Shown here: positions 17,091-24,845 of the stretch, piece after piece | Position numbering within the stretch: the stretch's first letter is position 1 | Layout of the letters: every line of letters starts with the position of its first letter | DNA from: JAIVGV01 sp035295985 | GTDB taxonomy: Bacteria > Acidobacteriota > Blastocatellia > Pyrinomonadales > Pyrinomonadaceae | Assembly (NCBI GenBank): GCA_035295985.1 | Contig: DATHBT010000016.1 | Span: 1 to 25,547 of the forward strand | Reading direction: 5' to 3' | Length of the DNA: 25,547 bases | The notes under the pieces: model-generated | Database searches by the model: none | Seen by the model: the letters and a program-made list of their open reading frames with translations, nothing else | Told to the model about the DNA's origin: nothing | Program-made: the position numbers and the translations under genes

Positions 17091-19320
17091 TTTCGAGTTC
17101 GCCCGCGAGCGAGTGGATCGAGCGGTTGACGACTTCGCCGACCGCGCGGGGCGTGAAGTACTCTTCGATGCGTTCGCGGCCCCTTCGGGAAAGTCTCTGC
17201 CACAGCTCGCGGCTCTCGTAAAGCTCGACGACGGCCTCGGCCAGCCCCGCCGGGTCGTCGCGGATCATCGCGTGCTCGCCGTCCGAGAGGCCCATGCCCT
17301 CCGCGCCGACCGCGGTGGTGACGACGGGCAGGCCGTGCGCCAGCGCCTCGCCGATCTTGCCCTTGACGCCCGCGCCGAACCTGACGGGCGCGACGAAGAC
17401 GCGGGCACGCGCGAGCAGCGGTTCGAGATCGGGGACGTAGCCGAGCACGCGCACGCCTTCGACGGATTCGTAGGCGCGCACCTCCGCGGGCGGGTCGGGG
17501 CCGGCCATGTCGAACGTGACGCCGGGCAGTCGCTCGCGCACCGCGGGGAAGACTTCGCGCATGAAGAAGTGTACGCCGTCGAGGTTGGGCCGGTGGGCGA
17601 AGTTGCCGACGAAGAGCAGCCCCGCGCGCCCGTCGAACGGAAGGCCCGCATCGTGCAATTCGTGGATAGTCGGGATGACTTCGACGGGCACGCCGGGCGC
17701 GACGGCTCGCACCACGCGCTCGTCCTCCGTCGAGTTGCACCAGATGAGATCGCTCGCCCTGGCGAGGCGCGTCTCAAGGTCGCAGTAGCGCGCGGCCTCT
17801 TCGGCGGTGCGCGGGTCGCCCGTCACCTCGTGCTCGCGCTCCAGGCGGATGAAGTGCGCGTCCACCATGTCGAAGATGATCTTGAGCTGCGGGTCGGCGC
17901 GGCGGAGCGCGGGCAGCAGCGCGTCGGCCACTTCGGGGCGGCTCAGGACGGCGACGCGGAACCGGCCGCGACGCGCCTCGCGCAGGAAGTCGGCCTGGCC
18001 CATCGTCTCGACGCCGAGGCCCCGGAGCCGCCGCTCCTGTTCGGGCCAGCGGCGCTTGCTGAGCGACACGAAGACGGGCCGCGCCCGGCGCGCGAGGATC
18101 GAGAGGGAGAAGACCATGCGCGCGCTGCCGGCGTCGCGGTCGGGTGTGGGGACACGGCCGCCGACGACGAGCACCGACGGCCCGCGCCTGCGGTCGGCCG
18201 CGCGGTCGGCGCTGGCGGGATCGTTTTCGTGGTGCTCGCGCTCCAGCACCTCGCGCCACTTCTCGTAAAACTTCGCGCGGTTCGTGAGCTGGAAGTTTTT
18301 GAACCCCTGGCGCACGTCTCTGCCCGCGGTCGCGCCCTCGTGGTGGACGACGCGCGAGAGCGGCTGGTACATCACTTTGAAGCCGAGCGAGCGGACGCCG
18401 AAACAAAGGTCTGCGTCCTCGTAGTAGGCGGGGGCGTAGCGCATGTCGAAGCCGCCCAGTTGCTCGAACAGCTCGCGGCGGACGAGGAGCGACGCGCCCG
18501 AACAGTAGTCCGCCTCGCGGGCGAATGAGAGCCGGCGGTCTTCGGGAGAGCGGCCCCATCCGTAGTGGAAAGCCTCGCCGTCGCGCCAGACTATCGCGCC
18601 GGCCTCCTGCACGCGCCCGTCCGGGTAGAGGAAGAGCGAGCCGACCGCGCCCACTTCCGGGTCGCGCTCGGCCGTCGCGACGAGTTGCGAGAGCCAGCCC
18701 GGCTGAACCTCCGTGTCGTTGTTGAGGAAGACGAGGTAGCGTCCGCGCGCGACGGCAGCGCCGCGGTTGCACGCCTCGACGAAGCCGAGGTTGCGCTCGT
18801 TCGTGACGACGCGGACGAGATCGGAGAAGTGGGAGAGCAGGCGCGGCGTCGCGTCGGTCGAGGCGTTATCGACGACGATCACTTCCGTCTCGCGGAAGTC
18901 GATCTCCCTGAGCAGCGAGCGCAGGCACTGGAACGTAAATTCGACCTTGTTGAAGACGGGTATGACGACGGAGGCGCGGACGGTCGCGTCGCCCGGCGCG
19001 TGCCCGTCGCCGGCCGTCTGCTGGCCGTCCGCGCGCGCGCGGCGCAGGCTGTCTGTGAGGAGGAGGAAGTCGTGCGCGCCGAACGGCCGCGGCGCGAAGT
19101 CTTCCGGGGGCGTGCGTCTCGATTTCACGTCCCAGGCGCGGCGCAGATCGAGGCCGTGCGTCTCGGCCAGCTCGACTACCCTCGCGCCCGCGTCGTAGAT
19201 GCGCGCGACGGTGCGGACGCACGCGCCCACCGCGTTGACGAAGAGGCGGCGGACCCTGAGCCGCGCGGGGTAGGACAGCCGCTCCTTGAAGACTCTTTTC
19301 GCGCCGTCGCTCAGGCTCAT
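17083..19320 (-). CDS. Two-domain glycosyltransferase (GT2 + GT4)
   Basis: A 745-residue cytoplasmic glycosyltransferase that likely adds two sugars of the surface glycan. ATG 19320 overlaps the wzt stop (ATGA), so the longer frame to 19401 is rejected. Residues 1-110: charged linker region. GT-A/GT2 domain at about 115-350: SVVIPVFNKVEF, VVDNASTDATP (Asp151), FLNNDTEVQPGW (metal site near 200-203), YCSGASLLVRR and the YYEDADLCFG base motif (Glu301-Asp302). GT-B/GT4 domain at about 380-740: SVLVVGGRVPTPDRDAGSAR, FVGNFAHRPNLDGV, and RFGAGVKGKIGEALAHGLPVV with the Glu of the sugar-nucleotide site. Rhamnosyl-type GT2 homologues are common, but specificity is unknown. The final Gln codon and stop come from the heptamer element. 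Confidence 0.93.
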   Translation of the reverse strand: MSLSDGAKRVFKERLSYPARLRVRRLFVNAVGACVRTVARIYDAGARVVELAETHGLDLRRAWDVKSRRTPPEDFAPRPFGAHDFLLLTDSLRRARADGQQTAGDGHAPGDATVRASVVIPVFNKVEFTFQCLRSLLREIDFRETEVIVVDNASTDATPRLLSHFSDLVRVVTNERNLGFVEACNRGAAVARGRYLVFLNNDTEVQPGWLSQLVATAERDPEVGAVGSLFLYPDGRVQEAGAIVWRDGEAFHYGWGRSPEDRRLSFAREADYCSGASLLVRRELFEQLGGFDMRYAPAYYEDADLCFGVRSLGFKVMYQPLSRVVHHEGATAGRDVRQGFKNFQLTNRAKFYEKWREVLEREHHENDPASADRAADRRRGPSVLVVGGRVPTPDRDAGSARMVFSLSILARRARPVFVSLSKRRWPEQERRLRGLGVETMGQADFLREARRGRFRVAVLSRPEVADALLPALRRADPQLKIIFDMVDAHFIRLEREHEVTGDPRTAEEAARYCDLETRLARASDLIWCNSTEDERVVRAVAPGVPVEVIPTIHELHDAGLPFDGRAGLLFVGNFAHRPNLDGVHFFMREVFPAVRERLPGVTFDMAGPDPPAEVRAYESVEGVRVLGYVPDLEPLLARARVFVAPVRFGAGVKGKIGEALAHGLPVVTTAVGAEGMGLSDGEHAMIRDDPAGLAEAVVELYESRELWQRLSRRGRERIEEYFTPRAVGEVVNRSIHSLAGELEKQ

Positions 19321-20657
19321 CTCGCGTCGTGCGGGGCCGCCGATCCGCGCGCGGCGGGAAAGTTTTCGTCGCCGCCGGGCGCGTCGAAGCGCGTCGCCCA
19401 CGGCAGCAGCGGGCGCAGCGCGCCGGGGATGGGGCCTGTGTAGTCGCCGCGTGCCGAATCGCCCGCGAGCGCGTCAACGACCTGGAAGGCCACACCCTCG
19501 CGCTCCTGCGCGTGCAGCGCGGTCGCGGGGAAGTGGGAGACGATTGAGGCGTAGGCCAGGAGCGTCCCTTCGGGCAGGAGGTTGCCGGGAATCTCGACGG
19601 CGCTCGTGTACGTCCCCGCGGGGCGCGGCGCGCGCCGCCACTCGGCCGAGGTGTCGTGGGTGCTGAAGAGGTGCGCGCCCTCGTCGTTGTAAATCTCCAC
19701 GTGCGGCGCGAGCGTGTGGCCCGGCTGCAAGACTTCGTAGGTCAATTCGACCCGGACGGGCCGGCGGATGTCCGCGACCGCGAGCGTCTCGCCGCGCTCG
19801 TCCGAGACGCGCAGCCGGCGCAGGCGCGCCACGCCGCCGCCCGGCGCTTCCCGTTCGTCCCAATCTCGCTCCGCGCGCGCCTGCCAGTTCGCGCTCAGGT
19901 ATTCTGAGATGACTTCGTGCGCCGGCCCGTCGGCGACGACGCGGCCCCGTTCCAGGAAGAGCGCGCGGCGGCACAGGCGGGTGACGGCGGCCGTGTCGTG
20001 CGAGACGAAGAAGATGGTGCGCCCCTCGCGCCGGATGTCGTTCATCTTGTCGAGGCACTTCTGCTGGAACGCGGCGTCGCCGACGGCCAGCACCTCGTCC
20101 ATGATCAGGATTTCGGGTTCGAGGTGCGCCGCGACCGAGAAGGCGAGGCGGACGTACATGCCCGACGAGTAGAACTTGACGGGCGTCTCGATGAACTGCT
20201 CAAGCTCGGAGAAGGCGACGATCTCGTCGAACTTTCGGGCGATCTCCTCGCGCCGCATGCCGAGGATCGCGCCGTTGAGGAAGACGTTCTCGCGCCCCGT
20301 CAGGTCGGGGTGAAAGCCCGTGCCGACTTCGAGCAGGCTGCCGACGCGCCCGTAGAGCGCGGCCTCGCCCGCGGTCGGCTTCGTCACGCGCGAGAGGATT
20401 TTGAGCAAGGTTGACTTGCCCGCGCCGTTGCGGCCGACGAAGCCGACGGTCTCGCCGGGCCGCACCTCGAAGGAAACGTCCTTGAGCGCCCAGATGGTCT
20501 GCGAAGAGGGGCGGCGCTCGTCGTCCCCGCGCAGGCGTCGCAGGGGGGCCGAGACCATCCCGGCGAACATCTCGCGGAAGGTCATGTAGCCGGGGTGCAG
20601 GCCGCCGATCCGGTAGCTCTTGCTCACCCGCTCAACCTGGACAATCGGCCTCGTCAT
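19317..20657 (-). CDS. wzt: Polysaccharide ABC transporter ATP-binding protein with C-terminal carbohydrate-binding domain
   Basis: ATPase subunit of the Wzm/Wzt O-antigen/teichoic acid-type exporter, 446 aa. Start ATG 20657 (MTRPIVQVERVSKSYRIG) matches the family; the frame open to 21728 shadows wzm. Walker A GRNGAGKST at 75-83, signature YSSGM at 163-167, Walker B ILIMDE at 183-188, H-loop His220; LEVGTGFHPDLTGRENVFLNG is typical of this export class. Residues 275-405 form a beta-sandwich-like domain (RVELTYEVLQPG, HVEIYNDEGAHLFSTHDTS) as in Wzt proteins that recognise the finished glycan end before export. The last about 40 residues are polar. Lies 68 bp after wzm and overlaps the next gene by 3 bases. 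Confidence 0.95.
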   Translation of the reverse strand: MTRPIVQVERVSKSYRIGGLHPGYMTFREMFAGMVSAPLRRLRGDDERRPSSQTIWALKDVSFEVRPGETVGFVGRNGAGKSTLLKILSRVTKPTAGEAALYGRVGSLLEVGTGFHPDLTGRENVFLNGAILGMRREEIARKFDEIVAFSELEQFIETPVKFYSSGMYVRLAFSVAAHLEPEILIMDEVLAVGDAAFQQKCLDKMNDIRREGRTIFFVSHDTAAVTRLCRRALFLERGRVVADGPAHEVISEYLSANWQARAERDWDEREAPGGGVARLRRLRVSDERGETLAVADIRRPVRVELTYEVLQPGHTLAPHVEIYNDEGAHLFSTHDTSAEWRRAPRPAGTYTSAVEIPGNLLPEGTLLAYASIVSHFPATALHAQEREGVAFQVVDALAGDSARGDYTGPIPGALRPLLPWATRFDAPGGDENFPAARGSAAPHDAR

Positions 20658-20725
20658 CGATCTCTCGTGGTTCGGAATGAATCGCGCCCGGTCGTCTTTC
20701 GGATCACGCCCGCCGCTCGGCCCGG

Positions 20726-21637
20726 TCAGATCACGTCGGCGAAGGTCTCCTCGATGCGGCGGAAGAGGTAGAGCGACACGGAGAGCAATACGAGGGTGAT
20801 GGCCGCCGCCGCGCCGACCGCCGGCCAGTCGAAGGCGTGGCCCATGAGCGCCGCGCGGAAGCCGTCGATGATGCCGGCGAGCGGGTTCGCGAAATAGACC
20901 CAGCGCCAGCGCGCCGGGATGGCCGACGACGAGTAGATCACCGGCGAGGCGAAGAGCCAGAGCTGTATGAGGAACGGCAGCGCGTGCTTGAGATCGCGGT
21001 AGCGCACGGTCGAGGCCGAGGCGAGCAGCCCCACGGCCGTAGCGAGCAGCACGGTCAGCGCGACGAAGATCGGCAGCAGCAGGAGCGACCACCCGAGCGC
21101 CACCTCGTAGTAGAGCGCGAGCGCGAAGAGGACGACCGACGCGACCGCCAGATCGACCAGCCCGGCCGCGACCGCAGCCGCCGGGATGAACATCCGCGGG
21201 AAGTAAACTTTCGTGACGAGGTTGGAGTTCTGGATCAGGCTGTTCGTGCCGTAGATGACGGCGTTCGAGAAGAACGTCCAGAGCAGCAGCCCCGCGTAGG
21301 CGAAGAGCGGGTACGGCATCCCTTCGGAGCGGAAGCCGCCGAGCCGGTTGAAGAAGACCGTGAAGGCGAGCATCGTCAGCACGGGCTGCACGATCACCCA
21401 CGCGATCCCGAGCACGGTCTGCTTGTAGCGGACTTTGAGATCGCGCCAGGTGAGGAAGTAGAGCAGCTCGCGGAAGTCCCACAACTCGCGCAGGTCGAAG
21501 GCGGGGCCTGAGCCTTGCGGCCGGACGCGGATGACCGGGTGCTCCGGCAGAACGTGCCCGCCGCCCGCGGCCCCGGCGCGCGCGGCCGGGCCTCCCGTCG
21601 CGAGCGCGCCCGCGCTGTCGTTGGTCTTCAAGTCCAT
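20726..21637 (-). CDS. wzm: Polysaccharide ABC transporter permease
   Basis: Membrane subunit of the ABC-2 type exporter that moves the undecaprenyl-linked glycan across the inner membrane; 303 aa. ATG 21637 (MDLKTNDSAG) has GGAAG 8-9 nt upstream; an upstream start at 21670 is possible. After about 50 polar residues comes the amphipathic ELWDFRELLYFLTWRDLKVRYKQTVLG, the hallmark of Wzm/TagG. About six helices follow, with NPLAGIIDGFRAALMG near the end and a short basic C-terminal RRIEETFADVI. First gene of the minus-strand operon wzm-wzt-GT-epimerase. Confidence 0.95.
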   Translation of the reverse strand: MDLKTNDSAGALATGGPAARAGAAGGGHVLPEHPVIRVRPQGSGPAFDLRELWDFRELLYFLTWRDLKVRYKQTVLGIAWVIVQPVLTMLAFTVFFNRLGGFRSEGMPYPLFAYAGLLLWTFFSNAVIYGTNSLIQNSNLVTKVYFPRMFIPAAAVAAGLVDLAVASVVLFALALYYEVALGWSLLLLPIFVALTVLLATAVGLLASASTVRYRDLKHALPFLIQLWLFASPVIYSSSAIPARWRWVYFANPLAGIIDGFRAALMGHAFDWPAVGAAAAITLVLLSVSLYLFRRIEETFADVI

Positions 21638-21717
21638 GCCTGAAACTTCCGCCCGCGCCCGCCGAATCACGCGCCGCGCCCCACAGGCCGGACGAGCGCG
21701 CCGCGGCCAAGTTGGTC

Positions 21718-21747
21718 AGTCTAGCCACCGTCCCGCGCGGGCGTCAA
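21718..21747 (-). promoter_or_regulatory. Candidate promoter of the wzm operon
   Basis: Minus-strand TTGACG (21747-21742), 18-bp spacer, TAGACT (21723-21718), about 80 bp before the wzm ATG. The -35 matches 5 of 6 and the -10 4 of 6. This is the only good candidate in the divergent gap 21638-21817. Confidence 0.5.
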
Positions 21748-21817
21748 GAAAGCCTTCCGGCGCGCGCCGTGTTAATCTCTACGGCCGCCGCGCCCGGACG
21801 CGGCCGCGCCAACGGGG

Positions 21818-22591
21818 ATGGAAACTCTCACACAGATCGCCGCGCGCTACGACACGGACAAGGCCGCGCACGCACACTACCTACGCAACTACGAGGAGCA
21901 CTTCGCGCCCTTGCGCGGGCGCGAAGTGCGGCTGCTCGAACTCGGCGTTAAGGACGGCGGCTCGCTCCTGATGTGGCGCGACTACTTCCCCGCCGGGACA
22001 ATCGCCGGCCTCGACATCGAGCCGGCCCGCTTCGAGGACGCGACGGGCCGCGTCCGCGTCTATCAGGGCGCGCAGCAGGACGCGGCGCTGCTCGACCGCG
22101 TCGCGCGCGAGTGCGCGCCCGAAGGCTTCGACATCGTCATCGACGACTGCGCCCACATAGGCGCGCTCGCCCGCGAGAGCTTCTGGCACCTCTTCGACAA
22201 TCACCTGAAACCGGGCGGCATCTACGTCGTCGAAGACTGGGGCACGGGCTACTGGGGCGACTGGGTTGACGGCGTCCGCCGCCGCCCGGAGCGCAGAACA
22301 TACAGCCCCCGCCTCTACCGCCTGACGCGCGCCTTCGCGCGACTCTCCCAACACCCGACAGCGCGCCGCCTCCCCGCAGCCGCCCGCCTGCTTGAATCGG
22401 CTAAGGCCGCCGCGCTGCGCCGCCAGACGAGCAGCCACGACTACGGCATGGTCGGCTTCGTCAAGGAGCTGATCGACGAGCTGGGCGCGGCCGATGCCAC
22501 GCACCCCGTCCACGGCCGAGGCCCGCAGCGGCAGTCCAAGATTCGCGACCTGCGCCTCTCGCCCAGCCACCTCTTCGTCTTCAAAGCGTAA
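21818..22591 (+). CDS. MycE/CmcI-like O-methyltransferase
   Basis: A 257-residue class I SAM methyltransferase, probably acting on a sugar hydroxyl. YDTDKAAHAHYLRNYEEHF near the N terminus, motif I LLELGVKDGGSLLMWRDYFP (39-58), acidic GLDIEP (Asp66), and the metal/catalytic segment IVIDDCAHIG (Asp109, Asp110, His113) followed by KPGGIYVVEDWGTGYW (Glu139, Asp140). This is the layout of Mg-dependent macrolide-sugar methyltransferases such as mycinamicin VI MycE/demethylmacrocin methyltransferase and CmcI; the sugar target is inferred from the neighbourhood. ACGGGG just before the ATG is close for a ribosome-binding site. Divergent from wzm. Confidence 0.88.
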   Translation: METLTQIAARYDTDKAAHAHYLRNYEEHFAPLRGREVRLLELGVKDGGSLLMWRDYFPAGTIAGLDIEPARFEDATGRVRVYQGAQQDAALLDRVARECAPEGFDIVIDDCAHIGALARESFWHLFDNHLKPGGIYVVEDWGTGYWGDWVDGVRRRPERRTYSPRLYRLTRAFARLSQHPTARRLPAAARLLESAKAAALRRQTSSHDYGMVGFVKELIDELGAADATHPVHGRGPQRQSKIRDLRLSPSHLFVFKA

Positions 22592-22594
22592 GGC

Positions 22595-22693
22595 GGCCAG
22601 TGGTCAGTGGTCAGTTTGTTCGGGCCTGGGTGCCAGCGAGGAATGCGGCAACTTAACCGTCGCGAACAACTGACGACTGATCGCGGACAGCTT
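22595..22693. repeat. Inverted heptamer-repeat element 5 (GGTCAGT family)
   Basis: Left arm 22595-22615: GGCCAGT, GGTCAGT, GGTCAGT, then TTTGTTCG. Right arm 22666-22693: ACAACTG, ACGACTG, ATCGCGG, ACAGCTT. The 50-bp centre is bounded by near-complementary TTGTTCG/CGAACAA, extending the stem. It begins three bases after the stop of the upstream methyltransferase. The remaining spacer to 22847 holds only a TAGAAT (22716) as a weak -10 without a good -35. Confidence 0.82.
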
Positions 22694-22847
22694 TCCGCCG
22701 CACGGCCCGCGTTGGTAGAATGCCGCCGCATCGACTCCGCCCGGCCCGTCGGCCCGCCTCGAAGTTGAGCCGCCGCCCGGGCGTGAATGACCGCCGGCCG
22801 CAGTCCGGGCGCGGGGGCGGCTGTCGGCTCCCGCCGCGCAAGCACTC

Positions 22848-23738
22848 GTGAGTTACACGGAGAAACTGAAGCGCATCGTCCCGCGCGCCGTCCACCCTTA
22901 CCTCGGCGCGGCGCGGCGCTTCTGGCGCGCCCTGCCCCCCAGGACGGCGCGCCAGAAGCGCCGCCTGCTCGAAGGCGGCGGCCTCGGCGCGCGCGACCGC
23001 GAGCTGCTCGAACGCGCCGCCAGCCGCATCCACTTCGGCGACGGGATGTACAAGGGCGACGGCGCGCACTACTTCAAGGTCGGCCTCTCGGCCGTCAGCG
23101 TCATGGACGAGGCCCTGGGGCGGGCTGGGATCGGGGAGGTGCGGACGATTCTGGACTTCCCGTGCGGCCACGGGCGCGTGCTGCGCTTCCTCGTCCACCG
23201 GTTCCCCGGCGCGGGGATCACTGCCTGCGAGCTGGATCGCGCCGCGGTCGATTTCTGCGCCGGCCGGTTCGGCGCTAAACCCTTCTACTCTTCAACCGAT
23301 CTCGGCTCGCTCGACCTCGGCCGGCAGTTCGATCTCATCTGGTGCGGCTCGCTCGTCACGCACCTGAGCGCCGGCCCCATCACCGAGCTGCTCAGGCTCT
23401 TCCGCCGCCACCTCGCTCCGGGCGGCCTGATGATCTTCACCACGCATGGCGACTTCGTCGCGCGCCGCCTCCCCGGGAAAGATTTCGACTACGGCCTCAC
23501 CGACGATCAGATCGCGCGCATCACGGCGGAGTACGAGCGCGAAGGCTTCGCCTACACCGACTACCCCGACCGCGAAAGCTACGGCATCTCGCTCACCAGC
23601 CCGGCGTGGGTGCGCGAGCGGGCGCGCGAAATCGGGGGGCTGAGGGAAGTCTATTTCCGCGAGCGCGCTTGGGACGAGCACCAGGACGCCTACGGGTTCG
23701 TGCCGGAAGACTCTCACGCGCCCGGCAACCGGCCGTAG
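22848..23738 (+). CDS. Class I SAM-dependent methyltransferase
   Basis: 296 aa from GTG 22848 (the only plausible start in frame). A basic N-terminal region of about 60 residues; motif I TILDFPCGHGRVLRFL at about 100-115; acidic CELDRAAVDFC; the motif II/III region FDLIWCGSLVTHLSAGPI; LAPGGLMIFTTHGDF. C-terminal segment of about 90 residues ending ERAWDEHQDAYGFVPE. It resembles methyltransferases commonly found in glycan clusters, next to glycosyltransferases; the target is unknown. Its 3' end overlaps the convergent GT2 gene by 25 bp (23714-23738). Confidence 0.88.
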   Translation: MSYTEKLKRIVPRAVHPYLGAARRFWRALPPRTARQKRRLLEGGGLGARDRELLERAASRIHFGDGMYKGDGAHYFKVGLSAVSVMDEALGRAGIGEVRTILDFPCGHGRVLRFLVHRFPGAGITACELDRAAVDFCAGRFGAKPFYSSTDLGSLDLGRQFDLIWCGSLVTHLSAGPITELLRLFRRHLAPGGLMIFTTHGDFVARRLPGKDFDYGLTDDQIARITAEYEREGFAYTDYPDRESYGISLTSPAWVRERAREIGGLREVYFRERAWDEHQDAYGFVPEDSHAPGNRP

Positions 23739-24769
23739 CGCGCGAAGGCGCGCTCGCGCCCGCGCCGCCTCCGCCGCTCGATCAGAGCGTGCGGCGTGAG
23801 GAACTTCAGGAGCGTCCGCGCCGCCGCGGCGGGCGAAGGCACGCCGCCGAGGCCGCCGAGCACGAGGCCCGCCGCGCGCCGCTTCCTCCCGCGGCGGATG
23901 AACTCTTCCGCGCTGCGGAAGCGCGCGCGCGCGGCGAAGCGCCGCAGCTCCGCCTCGCTGAAGCCGAGGCCGGGGCCGGCCGCCGCCTGCGCCGCCAGCC
24001 GCTCGCTGAGCATCATCTCCAAGTCCCCGCTCGCGTTCCGCCCGTGCACGCGCCACGCCGAGAGCACGCGCGGGTCGAAGGCGAACTCGCCCCCGGCGGC
24101 GAGCCGGAGGTACAGCTCGTAGTCTTCGAGCCGCGCGCTCTCGTTCCAGCCGCGGCCTTCGAGCGCGGCGCGGCGGTAGAGGACGGTCGGGCTCAGGGGC
24201 GCGAGCGTGCCCATGAGCATGCGGCGCGCGTCGCCGTCCACGTAGCGCGCCCAGTCGGCCGTCGAGTCGATGATGCGGTCTTGCGCGTCGATGCTGTAGG
24301 CGTTCCCGTAGGCGAGCGCCGCCCGCGGCCTGGCCCCCAGCAGCGCGACGCGGGCCAGCAGAAAGTCGGGCAGCCACACGTCGTCCGAGCCGAGGTAGGC
24401 GAAGTATTCGCCCGACGTGCGCGCCAGCCCCTCGTTCAGCGTCGCGCACAGGCCGCGGTTCTCGCGCGCGACGAGCTCGCACGGGACGGGGCAGTCGCGC
24501 AGCGCCCGCTCGATCACGCCCGCCGATCCGTCGCGCGACCCGTCGTCGATCACCAGAAGCTCGCGCGGCGCGCGCGTCTGGCGGAAGATCGAGCGCAGCG
24601 TCCGCTCGACGAACGGCGCGTGATTGTGGGAGGGGACGACGACGGAGACGGGAGCGGAGTGATGGGTGACGAGTGACGAGCGACGAGTGGCCGCGCGTGA
24701 TGCGGAATCTCCGCCCGCCGTGCCCGCCCTGCTCTCCTGAATACCTGTCTTCAACTCATCACTCATCAC
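23714..24769 (-). CDS. GT2 family glycosyltransferase with repeat-derived N terminus
   Basis: A 351-residue GT-A enzyme. The family core begins only at residue 41 (VSVVVPSHNHAPFVERTLRS); it has VIDDGSRDGS (75-81), AYLGSDDVWLPDF (metal-binding SDD at 128-130), YRRAALEGRGW and the acceptor/base motif ARLEDYELYLRL (Glu215-Asp216). The C-terminal third is basic. The first 40 codons lie in inverted heptamer element 6, which supplies GTG/ATG at 24769/24766 as the only in-frame starts; I see no ATG, GTG or TTG between Leu5 and the core and no clear ribosome-binding site. The true start is therefore doubtful, though the catalytic domain is complete. Acceptor and donor unknown. Confidence 0.88.
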   Translation of the reverse strand: MMSDELKTGIQESRAGTAGGDSASRAATRRSSLVTHHSAPVSVVVPSHNHAPFVERTLRSIFRQTRAPRELLVIDDGSRDGSAGVIERALRDCPVPCELVARENRGLCATLNEGLARTSGEYFAYLGSDDVWLPDFLLARVALLGARPRAALAYGNAYSIDAQDRIIDSTADWARYVDGDARRMLMGTLAPLSPTVLYRRAALEGRGWNESARLEDYELYLRLAAGGEFAFDPRVLSAWRVHGRNASGDLEMMLSERLAAQAAAGPGLGFSEAELRRFAARARFRSAEEFIRRGRKRRAAGLVLGGLGGVPSPAAAARTLLKFLTPHALIERRRRRGRERAFARYGRLPGA

Positions 24770-24797
24770 TCATCACTTCACTCGTCACTCATCACTT
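24657..24797. repeat. Inverted heptamer-repeat element 6 (GAGTGAT family)
   Basis: Left arm 24657-24691: GAGTGAT, GGGTGAC, GAGTGAC, GAGCGAC, GAGTGGC. Right arm 24754-24797: ACTCATC three times, an interruption, ACTCGTC, ACTCATC, ACTTT. The centre is about 62 bp. It lies between divergent glycosyltransferases and extends into the GT2 coding region. Confidence 0.87.
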
Positions 24798-24825
24798 TGT
24801 AGTTTCCCCACCGCTTCTCTATATT
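24797..24825 (+). promoter_or_regulatory. Candidate promoter for the right-edge GT4
   Basis: TTGTAG (24797-24802), 17-bp spacer, TATATT (24820-24825), 20 bp before ATG 24846. The -10 is good (5 of 6), the -35 poor (3 of 6). It starts exactly where heptamer element 6 ends. Confidence 0.4.
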
Positions 24826-24845
24826 GAAGCACTCTCGACCAGACG

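Noticed and set aside
17113..18528. A 471-codon plus-strand frame opposite the two-domain glycosyltransferase
   Set aside because: Mirror of real coding sequence, no recognisable domain, no ribosome-binding site.
21714..21720. A lone GGTCAGT overlapping the wzm -10 region
   Set aside because: One exact 7-mer is expected about three times by chance in this window on both strands, and no tandem or inverted partner adjoins it.
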